Shown here one piece after another: positions 1 to 11,700 of a stretch of 64,000 nt of DNA (positions are counted from its first letter, which is position 1; each line of letters begins with the position of its first letter). Source of the stretch: Bimuria novae-zelandiae CBS 107.79 (Eukaryota > Ascomycota > Dothideomycetes > Pleosporales > Didymosphaeriaceae). Location: contig ML976656.1 in the NCBI GenBank assembly GCA_010015655.1, forward strand, positions 1,864,883 through 1,928,882. Reading direction: 5' to 3'. The notes under the pieces are model-generated. The model did not search any database. It was not told the DNA's origin and saw nothing but the letters and a program-made list of their open reading frames with translations. The position numbers were made by a program, and so were the translations under genes.

Positions 1-3000
1 CTCTTCGGTGACAAGTCGGATTGTTTGCTGATTATTACAATTAATAGTAATAAGGGAATCGCTAAGGTTGATCTTCAGCTCCTTTAGTAATTGGGATGTG
101 AATAGAGCCTCCTTGGTAACCTGCGAGAGAGCTAGTAATTCGGCCTCTATAGTTAATATAGTGACTATATCTTGCTTATTTGCTTTCCAGGCAATTAGAC
201 CGCTAAATAGCTTAATAATATATCCTTGCGAGCTCTTGCGGTCGAGCGTATTATTGGCAAAGGATACATCGCTTACCACTTCCAAAGTATCTACACCCTT
301 AAACTAAAGACCTAGTAATCTGGTATCAGCAAGATAGAGGAGAACTTGGTTAGCAGCCGCTTAGTAATCTTTGCTTGGGTTCGACAAGAATCGTAATAGT
401 CAAGAACTTACGAAGGCGATATCTGGTCGCGTGGTCACCGCAGCGTAGAGGATTAAACCTATCTTTCGCTAATATCGATTAACTTTAGTCTTGCTGGCGA
501 GCCCTAAGCGTGGGAGCAGTTTAATTGCTACTATTAGGGTATCGTGGCGAATCTTATAGTGATTAACGAGGCGTGATATTTTGTCGATATATAAAGCTTG
601 GGATAGCTAGAGATTTCGATTTGGTCGATCCCTAATGACTTCGACTCCTAGAAACCACTGTAGGTCATTGCCACTAGTGAGTGTAAATTTGGTTCTTATT
701 GCTGCTAGAGCAGTTTTAGCAGCTTACTTCTATAACTTGTCGTAAGCAATAATAAGGTTATCCACATAAAAAAAGATAATGATGCTATTCTTAATAAGAC
801 AGCATGGCTCGTGGGGTACTGTTTCAAAGCCAATATCGCGGAGCGTTGATGTGAACTCTCTCTGCCAAAGTAGTGGATATATGCGCAGTCCGTAGAGGGC
901 TTTATGTAGTTAGAGGACTGTGCCTGCTCGAGAGTAGCCGCGGGGCATTCTCATGTAGATTTCTCTGTCCAGTTTTGCGTGAACGAAAGCGTTGGTAACG
1001 TCGTGTTAAATAAGCTCTAGGTTGAATCGAGCTGCAATTACCATAAGCATGTAGAAGGATTATCCTGTAAGCGTTGCGGCGTAGGTTTCTTGCGATGTGA
1101 GATATCTTTATTAGTTACCTCTTATAACTAGTCGTGCCTTGCACTTCTGTAGCCGATGGTGTTTGTTAAACTTGTAGGTATATACCTATATGTAATTAAG
1201 GATCTGATGTCCTGCTGCTTTTACTAGGGAGGTGGCTACCTCACTCTAGGACTTCATCTCACGGTGACTCTGGAGATGGGATTTCTCGGCTTCTTTCCAT
1301 AAGTAATGTAGTGGATGATCCTCGAGTTTGTCTTTACAGGTAGGTGGTTCTGGTAGTAAGCTTCAGTGAGGTTTCTTACCAGCAACGATTATGCGCTTTA
1401 GCTGTGCCTTATCGAGCGTCTTTCTATTAATAAGACCACGGGGTCCTGCTTCTGTACCTGCCATGAAGGCGGCGGCCCAAGGGCTTGTCTGTCGTTGCCC
1501 AGTCTGCACTGTTAGGGATAGTTTAGCTTAATCGCCTCTTGCCATTAGTTATGTAAGGAGTGTTACTAGTAGTGGCGTTAAGGGAGGCGTTAGATATTCG
1601 TACCTAACTTTCCTGTCTTACCTATACTTGGGAGCTCCTTTAACCTCTTCCTCTAACGCTTTACTAATTATTTTATTCTTAAAAAAGGACTTGGTGGCTT
1701 GCTCTTGTTAAGGTAAGGGAGGTAACTCTACTAATTGCACCTAGGCTGCTATTTCTTCTAATATGCTGTGCATAAGGTTGTCTATTAGGTCTTTAGTTTA
1801 GCCTAAGAACATAGTATCCTCGTCGAAAATCACGTCGCGAGTACTAATTATCTTTACTAGGGAGGGGATCTATATCCTCTAGATGTTAGTTAATCTATAG
1901 CTAACTAGATAGCCTATCCAAGCTTTAGGGTCCAGCCGCTGGAGCTTGCTCTTGCCACGTTTGGTGTTATTAGTTATGGCAAAGGCTTTGCAGCCATAGG
2001 CTTTTAAGTAAGTTTAATTTAGCTTCTTTGGTTGGGTAATAACGCTGTTCTAAAAAGCTACCATCGTAAAGAACACTTCGTATAGTAATTGCTATTAATT
2101 AGCGTAGTTTAGGGTTCGATTGTAGAGGTAGACTGCGGCTTAGGTAATTTTAGGCCATATTTGCTAGGGTAGGTTAGAGTTAAGTCGCATCGCACGCGCT
2201 TTCTTCTTAATTACACCCCCTAAGCGCTTAGCCCCTCTATTTTATGCTTAAGTATTAGGTGCTAAGGGCTTAATCTTAATCCCTTACGCTAAGCACTACT
2301 TCTTAACGTTTGCCTTAATAGAGAAGATCTTGTTGTCGGATTTAATTACTTTTACCGTAGCATTATATTATACTTTTATAAATAGTATAAAAGTGCTAAG
2401 TTACTTAATAATAGATCGTGCTAGGCGATTGTCCTTAAAGTAGAAGTCCTATGCAAAGCTAAAGAATTAATTAGTAATTAGTATTTAGCTCTTCTCTCTT
2501 ATTAAGCTTTCTATTTTATAGTCGTGAAAATCGATTGCGACTCGCTCGCTGGGGCCTTTAGTTAGCTCCCTAGCTTGCTAGCGTATTTACTATTTTAGTT
2601 TTGCTTTGCCGCAGGCGTCACACTTAATAGTAAGGAAGCCTTTAATCCTCACCCCCTTAGATTACTGTACGAGGTGTTCGAGAGCCTAAGGGCCTAAATA
2701 GCCTAATCGTTGGTGCCAGGTTAATACGTCTGCCTTCTACGGTCTTTGTTTAGTGCGTGTGTTAGTCTTGTGGGTGGTATGTGCAGCTTTAGTAGGAATA
2801 CTACCTACTGGCCTTGTCTTGTGTTCTAAGACCCACTGTCTATGCAGCTCTTAGAGTTCTGCTAGTATAGTATTATCTCTTCTCCTTAGAGTCGTTAGGT
2901 CTGCCCTTATGTCCCACCAAAGGCCTTGCCTCCGGAGTAATCGGAACGATACAAGGTTGCAGAGCAGATTAGGGCAATAGGCAACATTATCTAGCTATAT

Positions 3001-4494
3001 TATTTAATTACTACTTGCACTCTATACGTTAAGATAGACGCTCCCGTATCCTTTAATCCATATTTGTGTATTCCCTGCCCATATGAAGTCTCCTGGCGCC
3101 GGTAGCTGGTATGAGACAAAGCGATCGATGTCGTTGAAGATATGACAGGTTGTGCCTGAATCGAGTATGGCTGAGCATCGCAGTGGGTACGTGTTTGGGT
3201 CGGTGTGGATAGAGGCGGCGTTAAAGCTCGCTAGGATTTTAGTAATCTTGCGTCCATCTAGTCATTTATTATTAGCCTTAGTAATTCGAGGTAGAGTGGG
3301 AGTATGTGATTATTTAATTTTAGGTGCCTGTAATTTAGCTTTTTTTATTCTTTTTAACTTCTCTTAGAAGTCGGTATCATGTTCTAGCCTAAGCTTGACT
3401 AGCTTTACTATAAGAGGGTTTGGTGTGAACCAGTCTGGCTGCTTGTCTAGAAAGGCATAGAAACAGTCTTAAAGACTATGGCGTAGTTTATAAGTAGGGT
3501 AGTAATTGCCACTAACTATCGTTAGCTTAAGGCTCTAAGGCGATCGCTTAGTTCTAGTACATTAACTATCGTTTTGTTATTTATAATTCCGAGGTCTTTC
3601 CTAACTTTTAGATAATACTACTTTATCCACAAGAGAGGCGTCCCTGTCTGTGGCCTAGGTAGGTTCACCACCTTCAGCGAGAGATAACCCTGTAGTAGCA
3701 AAAGCGCCCTTTTGTTTGCCCTTGGTCAGGTGCTGCAGGATCATGTGGTCTTAAAAAAGTTTTATTATGTGCTTCCGTGAGATAGCTGCATCCTTGCTTC
3801 TATATTGCTAGAAGGTCGTTACCCACATAGGTGCGACATGGACAACTGCCTTTATAAAGTCTTCTTTCACTAAGTCTAGCCTTTAAAGTTCTAGAACCTA
3901 ATTAGTCTCTGCTTCTGTGGCTGCGTGATCGTACTCAGAGAGCTATATAGCCCATAATCTAGCTGTTCTTATTAGCTTAAGCGCTTCTTAATACCTTATT
4001 CTTAATTGTCTGTATTCGTCTTGATGGTTAACCCTAATTATAATTGTAAGGTTATTTATCCATTGCTTAATTATTTCTCCAGGAATGCAGTAGTTGTTCT
4101 AGAGATGCGCGGAGATTATTAACTAAAGAAAGGTAACCACCTTATTAAGGTCTGCCTTTTCTTCTTAATAGGCTCGATCCATGACCTTATAGATCTCGAG
4201 CTATCCTTTGTAGTAGTCGCTATTGTCTTTGTATGCTTTCGCGCCTGCTAGCGATAGATAAGATAGTAATATCGGTGCGTTATTTAGGTTCGCATTCGTA
4301 TAGACAGCGTTTGGCTGGTAGTTGCCTATTAACGGCGGTATCGGCATGGCGGGTTTCTGCTTTGGTTCATCTATCAGCGCTGGGTCGATAATGTTCCAGA
4401 CCTTAAGGAATTAGCATCTTGTTTTAAGCTATCTAAGCCATAGCGTGTAATTCGTGTAGTCGGTTAGGATCACTGTGGGATCTCTAAGAGTCGA
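1..4494 (-). pseudogene. RIP-damaged copia gag-pol (copy A)
   Basis: Decayed polyprotein gene. Reading the minus strand from 4494 downward there is a gag region. A zinc-knuckle remnant near 3450-3520 has its first Cys codons altered. A retained aspartic protease motif, DSGTTCHIFND, lies near 3130-3170. Integrase-like sequence is at roughly 1850-2750. Reverse transcriptase is at about 650-1100, with FYVDN in place of the usual YVDD box near 740-790. RNase H remnants lie from about 300 to 1. Many in-frame TAA/TAG codons sit where copy C has CAA/CAG, as expected of RIP. No long open frame remains, so it should not encode a working polyprotein. Confidence 0.85.
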
Positions 4495-4553
4495 TAGGGC
4501 CATTGCGATTAGCTTGATAAGGTAGTATTAGTTGAGGCAGTGAGACTCTTAAT

Positions 4554-4761
4554 TGTCAGATTGGAGGGTAGTTTTATGAGATGAAGAAGGATGATTGATT
4601 GATCGTTGTTCTCCTGCTGTGGGAGGTAGCATCTATATAACTATAAAGACATCCCTTGCTTTGTTGTGGAATGTATCTCATGCAAGGGAGGAATGTATCT
4701 CATGCAAGGGTACAGGTGCGCCAGCCACCTTGCAGAATGCAAGGGACCATGTAATCGGACA
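4554..4761 (-). repeat. 5' LTR of copia A
   Basis: A 208-bp LTR. On the minus strand it starts TGTCCGATTACATGG and ends CCAATCTGACA, the same ends as the LTRs of C (36960 and 42090), B (8165) and the solo LTR at 52851. The minus-strand sequence just inside it, ATTAAGAGTCTCACTGCC, is the likely primer-binding region and recurs after the 5' LTR of C. Confidence 0.85.
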
Positions 4762-7700
4762 GACTTTATATAGGCAGGGAATACATAAATATAGATTAAA
4801 GGATATAGAAGCGTCTATCTCAACGTATAGAGTGTAAATAGTAATTAATTAATATAGCTAAATAATGTAGCTTATTGCCCTGATCTGCTCTACAATCTTA
4901 TATTATTCCGATTACTCTAGAGGCAAGGCCTTTAGTAGGATATAAGAGTAGACCTAACGACTCTAAAAAGAAGAGACAATACTATGCTAGCAGAACTCCA
5001 AGAGCTGCATGGATAGTAGGTCTTAGAACATAAGACAAGGCTAGTAGGTAGTATTCCTACTAATACTGTGCACGCCACTTACAAGACTAATACACGTACT
5101 AAACGAAGACCACAGAAGGTAGACGCGTGGACCTGGCACTAATAATTAGGCTATCTAGGCCCTTAGGCCCTCGAACACCTCGTGTAGTAATCTAAGGGGG
5201 TGAGGATTAAAGGTCTCCCTATAGTTAAGTGTAATGCCTGCGGTAAAGTAAAACTAAAACGGCAAATACGCTGGCAAGCTAGAGATCTAATAAAAGGTCC
5301 CGGCGAGCGAGTCGCAATCGATTTTCACGACTATAAAGTAGATAGCTTAACAAGAGAGAAGAGCTAAATGCTAATTACTAACTAATTCTCTAGCTTTGCA
5401 TAGGACTTCTACTTTAAGGATAACTACCTAGCACGGTTAATTATTAAATTACTTAGCACCTTTATGCGGTTTATAGAAGTATAATACAATATTATAGTAA
5501 AAGTAATTAAATCTAATAACAAGATCTTTTCTATTAAGGTAAATATTAAAAAGTAGTGCTTAGCGCAAGGCATTAAGATTAAGCCTTTAGTACCTAATAT
5601 TTAAGTATAAAATAGAGGAGCTAAACGCTTAGGGGGTGTAATTAAGAAGAAAGCGCGCGTAATACAACTTAACTCTAACCTACCTTAGTAAATATAGCCT
5701 AAGATTACCCGAGCCGCAGTCTACTTGTATAATTAAACGCTAAACTACGCTAATCGATAGCGATCTCCATATAAAGTGTTCTTTACGATAGTAGCTTTTT
5801 AGAACGGCATTATTACCTAACTAAAGAAGCCTAATCAAGCTTACCTAAAAGCATATGGCTGTAAAGCTTTTGCGATGACTAACGATATAAAACGCGGCAA
5901 GAGCAGGCTTTAGAGGCTTAACTCTAAGGTATAGATTGGCTACTTTGTTAGCTACAAATTAACAAATATCTAGAGAATATAGATTCCCTCTCTAGCAAAG
6001 ACAATTAGTACTCGCGACGTAATATTCGACGAGGATACTGTGTTCTTAGGTAAAACTAAAGACCTAATAGAAAACCTTATGCATAGCATATTAGAAGAAA
6101 TAGCAGCCTAGGTGCAATTAGTAGAGTTACCTCTCTTACCTCTATAAGAGCATGCCACTAAGTCCTTCTTTAAGGATAAGATAATTAGTAAAGCGCTAGA
6201 GGAAGAGGTTAAAGGAGCTCCTAAGTATAGGCAAGGCAGGAAAGTTAGGTGCGAATATTTAACACCTTTCTTAACGCCGCTACTAGTAACACTCCTTGCA
6301 CAATTAATAGTAAGAGGTAATTAAGCTATACTACCCTAAAGAGTGTAAACAGGGCAGTGGCAAACAAGCCTATAGGCCGCAGCCTTTATGGCAGGCACTA
6401 AAGCTAGTAGCAGCGGCAAATACAAAGGCAAGACTCTTAATAAGGCGTAGCTTCGACAAATAATTATATTAGGCAAGAAGCCACATCGAAGCGTGCTTTT
6501 AGAGCCACCTACATGCTAAAGCAAGCTCGAAGATCACCCTCTCTATAATATATAGAAGGAAGCAGAACGTTCCCATCTACAAAGCCACAAGGAAATAAAG
6601 TCCTAGAGTGAGGTTGCAACCGCTCTAGTGAAAGTAGCAGGCTATTAAATCCTCGACTACATGTGGATATATACCTACAAATTTAATAAACACTATTAAT
6701 TATAGAAATGCAAAGCAAGGCTGGTAGTGCGAGGCGATTAACAGCGGCATCTTACCTTATAAGAAACCTACGCCGCAATACTTATAAGATAATTATTCCG
6801 CATACTTATAGTAATTATAGCTTAGCTTAACCTAGAGCTTATCTAATATAACGTTACTAACGCGTTTGTCCATGCAAAGCTAGATAGAGAAATCTACATA
6901 AGAATGCCTCGCGGCTACTCGCGAGCAGGCACAGTTCTTAAACTACACAAAGCACTGTATGGACTGCGCATATCTCCACTACTCTAGCAAAGAGAATTCA
7001 CATTAACGCTCCGTGATATTAGCTTTAAAATAGTGCCCCACGAGCCATGCTACCTTATTAAGGACGGCATTATTATCTTCTTCTATGTAGATAACCTTAT
7101 TATTACCTATAATAAGTTATAAAAGCAGGCTGCTAAAGCTGCTCTTGCAATAATAGGTACTAAATTTACACTTACGGGTGGCAAAGACCTACAGTGGTTT
7201 CTAGGAATTAAAATCATTAGGGACCGCTCGAGCAGAAAGATCTGGCTGTTATAAGCTTTATATATTAACAAAATATCGCGCCTTATTAATTACTATAAGA
7301 TTCGCCATAATACCTTAATGGGTTTAATCGAATTACTTCTAAGGACATGACTAGCTAGCAAGCGTAAGATTAATCAATACTAGCGTAAAGTTGGATTAAT
7401 TCTTTATACTATAGTTATATCTTAGCTAGATATTACCTTTGCAAGTTCCCGATTATCACGATTCCTATCTAACCTAAGCAAAGAGCACTAAGTAGCTACT
7501 AACTAAGTTCTCCTCTACCTTACTAATACCAGATTACTAGGTCTTTAGCTTAGGGGTGTAGATACTTTGGAAGTGGTAAGCGACGCATCCTTTACTAATA
7601 ATACACTTAACCGCAAGAGCTCACAAGGATATATTATTAAGCTATTTAGTAGCCTAATCGCCTAAAAAGCAAACAAGCAAGATACAGTTACTACATTAAT

Positions 7701-8118
7701 AACTAAAGCCAAATTACTAGCACTATCGCAAGTGGCTAAGGAGGCACTATTTACATTCCGATTGCTAAAGGAGCTAAAGATTAACCTCAGCAACTCCCTC
7801 ATTATAATTAATTATAATAATTAGTAAATAATCTAACTTATTACTAAAGAAATTGCTAAGTTGCAGACTAAGCTCCGTCATGTAAATATCTATAATTATT
7901 AGCTAAGACAAGAGGTCGCATTACGAACAATTAAGGTAGACTATTAACGCTTAGAGGACATAGCCGTAGATAGACTTATAAAGGCCCTGCCTATAAACAA
8001 ATAGAGCAAGTTTCTGAGTAAACTAGGACTTAAAGATATATTAGACAAGATTACTAATTAAGAGGTTACCCTGCAGGATCTACAGCAGAGGATAGAGGTC
8101 TTTAAGTTAGAATAATAG
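4762..8118 (+). pseudogene. RIP-damaged copia pol (copy B)
   Basis: Remnant of the pol half of a copia polyprotein: post-protease sequence, integrase (about 5150-5750), a linker with the conserved nuclear AAACGCGGCAAGAG-type segment near 5890, reverse transcriptase (about 6780-7250), and RNase H (about 7560-8000). The RT region keeps the order seen in C (equivalents of NAFVHAKLDREIYMRMPRGYS and FYVDN) but is broken by TAA/TAG codons. No open frame above about 60 codons remains. It is more heavily mutated than C over the same RT segment. Confidence 0.8.
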
Positions 8119-8164
8119 ACAAATGCGAAAGGTCTAGCTTGAGCATAGGCCTAAGCTAAGGGGG

Positions 8165-8450
8165 TGTGTCTAATTACATGGTCCTTTGTATCTATAAGGA
8201 GGCTGGCGCACTTACGCCCGTACATTCCGCCCTTGCATTCCGCCCTCGCTTAACGGGCAAGGAATGACGCAAGGAATGAAGCAAGGATGAAGTAAGGAAT
8301 AAAGTAAGGGATATCTAGGCAGGCAACCCAAAGATAAAAGGAAAAGTCCCAGACCTCTTAGAGAATTCAAAGCACACACAATTCATACCTCAACTCATCT
8401 CAATCAATTATCATCTTTTCATCTTATCAGATTACCCTTCCAATCTGACA
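8165..8450 (+). repeat. 3' LTR of copia B, long variant
   Basis: A 286-bp LTR starting TGTGTCTAATTACATGG and ending CCAATCTGACA. It is about 60 bp longer than the 223-225-bp LTRs of C and the 208-bp LTR of A. The extra length includes a degenerate short tandem array around 8245-8310 in which AAGGAATG-like units recur (CAAGGAATGACG, CAAGGAATGAAG, CAAGGATGAAG, AAGGAATAAAG). It marks a length variant of the family LTR. Confidence 0.85.
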
Positions 8451-8514
8451 AGAGACCTCATGTAAGCCTTCTTCTTATTGCTTAATGCGAGCACCCTAGA
8501 GTTGGCACATACAC
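8451..8514 (-). pseudogene. Pogo transposase L, middle fragment
   Basis: A short piece trapped between copia B (ends 8450) and copia D (starts 8515). Read on the minus strand it gives CANSRVLALSNKKKAYMRS. That is the continuation of the transposase remnant whose N-terminal part lies beyond D at 14148-14652, in the region just after the first catalytic Asp (DETG-type motif). TACAC at 8510-8514 is the left copy of D's target duplication. The rest of this transposase should lie left of copia B, outside the window. Confidence 0.7.
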
Positions 8515-8711
8515 TATGAACCAAATAACTAATGTATATCCCCCGTCTGCCTCTAGAGGTAAGCTATCTCCTATATACCCAGGCGCAAACATCCTAGATA
8601 ACTGGCAAACAGCAAACAAAAGGAAAATAAGCCATCAGCTCGGTGGCAAACATCAAAAACAAACAAAAGGAAAACAAGCCATTAGCTTAGTGGCAAACAT
8701 TAAACCTCACA
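8515..8711 (-). repeat. 3' LTR of copia D
   Basis: 197-bp LTR nearly identical to 13946-14142. It contains a tandem duplication of about 46 bp (8614-8660 and 8661-8703), each unit beginning AAACAAAAGGAAAA and ending in GGCAAACAT. Differences from the other LTR copy are C/T transitions (for example CATCAGCTCAG versus CATTAGCTTAG). An 81-codon plus-strand frame over it is a by-product. Confidence 0.9.
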
Positions 8712-8799
8712 CACCCCCTCGCACCTCCCACATGCTGGAGGGGCGATCGCCCCGTATATAAAGCCGTAGACGTACCCGCAAAAGTGGCTATCGCCAGAT

Positions 8800-11700
8800 T
8801 TTATGGTGTTAAGCTTTTTACTTGACGTTTTTCCCAACAAATCGTCTACGGAGATCCACGAGATAGAGCTACCTTACAAACTCCGCATATTTCTGCTTTA
8901 AGAGTAACTTCGTGAGCCTGTCTACTAGCATCTTAGTTATTAGCACCTATCTTACATGGAGTCGTCCTGCCTCTACTTCTTAACAGATCTATATCTAGTG
9001 TATATCTACGTGTTTAATGCTTGTTTTTAGGCGGTCTTTCTGCTTGTTAATAATGCCTACTGTCTACTAGTTATTATATATAATAACCGGCGTCTTATTT
9101 AGCTTAAAACTAATCCCCTTAAAAAAGCGCAACTATTCCTAAAGTTGTAATCTAGTGGTTAATAGAGCAAGTAGCTCTGTCTTTATTATTAACTTACTAA
9201 CAGTCCTTTGCACCGTAGATCTCTAATTAACTAGTAAATTATATAGTAAGAAGAGATAGCCGTGGCTACTCTAGCGCGTCTCTATAACGTCCGCATACAA
9301 CGCGTCTAATGCTTCGTAAAAGACGGGATCGAGGTTACCTCTAGCGAGGATTTCGGTAGCGCCGTCGCCGTTGTCACTACTGCCTTAGAGAGCGTAGTAC
9401 TTTGTTACTAGGAGATAGACCCACACCTTAAGTGCGTACTATACATGCAACTGCCCAGGATTAGTAAGGTAATATGCCAAAATAATATGCAAGCGCGCAA
9501 CATCTAGACGCGTCTAGTAAGTAATATATACTAAACTACTAACTAATTACTAGTAATACGTCCGTCGTTTAGCATTAGGCTCCTCTATAGAAGCCTGCAA
9601 GTTATTTACGTATTATAGTAGTAGAGCTTCCGGCGTCTTGCCCTCTAGCTTCACATTAAATCAATAAGCGACCTTATTAATATACTTATCTTATAATAAC
9701 TAAATCTTACGCTGCTTCCTGTCTCGAAGTACTCGTACGCCTAGGAACCATGTAAGTTCTCCTATTATCTTTAAGTCGTAGTGTTTAATAAGCTTGCTAG
9801 CAATGCTATTAAACAAACGTTAGTTACTGCAATAATAGGCGATTATAATATTATTAATAAAGACAAACAATATAAGGTAATTGTTTATATACAAGCATGG
9901 GAACCCTAGGACACGCTTAAGGCCTAATTTCTTAACTATGCAATAGAAATCTTTATACTAGAGTAGTGCTAACTCTTTTAAACTATATAGAGCGCGCAAG
10001 ACCTCTAGGAACTCGCTATTGTCGCTAAAGACGTCTAGGGTCTCCACTAAGAGCTTGCGATTAAGTAGGGCGTTTAAGAAAGCGTTGGGCGCGTTATACT
10101 GCTAAAGCTCTAGGTCGAACTTATTAGTAATCGCTAGTAGGGCCTAAAAACTTCGTGCTACCAGCGTCGCTGCGTAAGTGTTTCTATACTACTCCTTAAG
10201 GTCTCCTTGTATAACAAGCCGCGCCTTAAACTTATAAAGATGGCTGTCCTCGTTAAACTTGTAATTAAATACCTATATAAGCGAGAGCACCTTAATACCT
10301 TGCTTAGCTACTATCTTTCTAGTTATCTTTATCTTGCGGAAACAGCCCTTGTCCTACACCTAGCGATACTCTTGTCGAACGGCCTCCATAAACTGCTTGC
10401 CAAATTGGTGATACTTTAGCTAGTGTATAGACTTTAGTTTAGGCAGTAATTAGCTCCTGTAAAGTCGCTAGTTGTTAAGAAAGCTAGATCTGCTATTTTA
10501 GCCTTGCTTAACGTTTATTAAAGTTATAAAAGCATAGAGATATTCGCTAACGCGCCTAGCGCCAAAAATCGCCGCATGTAACTAAGAATTATTACGGTTC
10601 GTCGGCCTACGCTTACGCCTGCCTAAAACGATATTTTCCTCCAAAAAATCAAGGTTTCGACGCTGAGAAGCATTATTCGTATGCATGTTAAGCACATAGT
10701 CTAGTATTTTAGTCGCAGAACTATTTACGACTAGTTGCTAGGTAGGTAAAGGCAGTGTTAAGTACGCGTCGAAAAATTAAGTGTCTCTATCTTCTTATGC
10801 TAAGACTCTTTCCCTATTAGGTAAGGCGCTTTATTCCTTATTACTACACTCCCAGGTCTGCGTGCTCCCCCTTGACACTAAATCCTCCTTACCCCCTAGC
10901 TACTATTGTAATTAAGCCTTGTCTTGCTCTAACTTGTTTTCTAGCGTTTGAATTTATTTGTCCAGAATGACGTTGTTGTCTTGATTGTCCAGATTTCCAG
11001 CTACCGGGCATAATATGTCGCAAAATAGAGCATCTACTATACGCTGCATCTCTTTAACTTGCTTAGCAATAGCGGAAGCCTTCTCATCCACTCTATGCTC
11101 AACTTGGGAGAGAACTCCCTCGTCAGACGTAGTTAATTACTAGAGTAATGTACGCGCTCGCGCTTACCGTGTTATTAGTAAGTCTTCCACTTTAATATTA
11201 TCTTTATTTAGCATTTCTAGCACATCTAATAGCTCGACAGATCTCGCAACCGCTTGCCTGTTATACACATCTTTGCTACCTTTATAGAAACGACTTAGGT
11301 TAAAAACAACGTCTCTTACGCGAACAACTTGGTCCTTCGTTAGTAGCTAAATCCTAAAGATATTAGTTAAATCGTACCCTACAAGATAGCCAATAAGAGC
11401 CCTAGACTATGTCTTTGCAGCCTTTAGCAGGTGCTTATTTAATACATATGCTCGACAACTAATAGGCTGCATGTAGGAGACAACAGGCTTATGTCTCTAA
11501 ATAATCTTATACGGAGTTTTCTAGCCTAACGACCTCGTTAGCGTACAGTTAAGTAAGTACCTTACTATCTTATATATCTTATTTGCTAGCTTCTTAGGTA
11601 AGTTAGCCTACAACGTTAGCGCTCTTGCCCTTATGCTAAGCGTCTTCTTAGCTATTTTAGCGCCGCTATTCTACTCTAGTGTGTCTAATGCCCGCAGCTC

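Larger units (their letters stand above)
1..4761 (-). mobile_element. Copia element A (Ty1/copia, partial)
   Basis: A minus-strand Ty1/copia retrotransposon that runs off the left edge. Its 5' LTR is at 4554-4761, and gag, protease, integrase, reverse transcriptase and RNase H remnants follow toward position 1. It matches copies B and C in this window almost throughout, including the segment around 900-1000, which is the reverse complement of C 40740-40860. The sequence from 4762 on is B internal sequence, picking up where C has GATTTTATATGGGC, so A inserted into B. The expected 5-bp duplication on this side is GACTT (4762-4766); its partner lies outside the window. About 560 bases of the 3' end are missing, judged from C. 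Confidence 0.9.
4762..8450 (+). mobile_element. Copia element B (split by A)
   Basis: Plus-strand Ty1/copia copy of the same family as A and C. Its left end in the window, 4762, is not a natural end. The sequence there aligns inside the protease region of C (about 38670), because A has inserted at this point; the 5' LTR and gag of B should lie left of the window. The 3' end is complete: a purine tract (AAGCTAAGGGGG) ends at 8164 and the 3' LTR follows. The right flank (8451 on) is pogo transposase sequence L, so B itself inserted into L. The flanking 5 bp on the right is AGAGA; the left partner is not visible. Confidence 0.85.

Noticed and set aside
3152..3367. 71-codon plus-strand frame in copia A
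   Set aside because: Antisense shadow of the gag/protease region, whose real coding strand is minus (DSGTTCHIFND).
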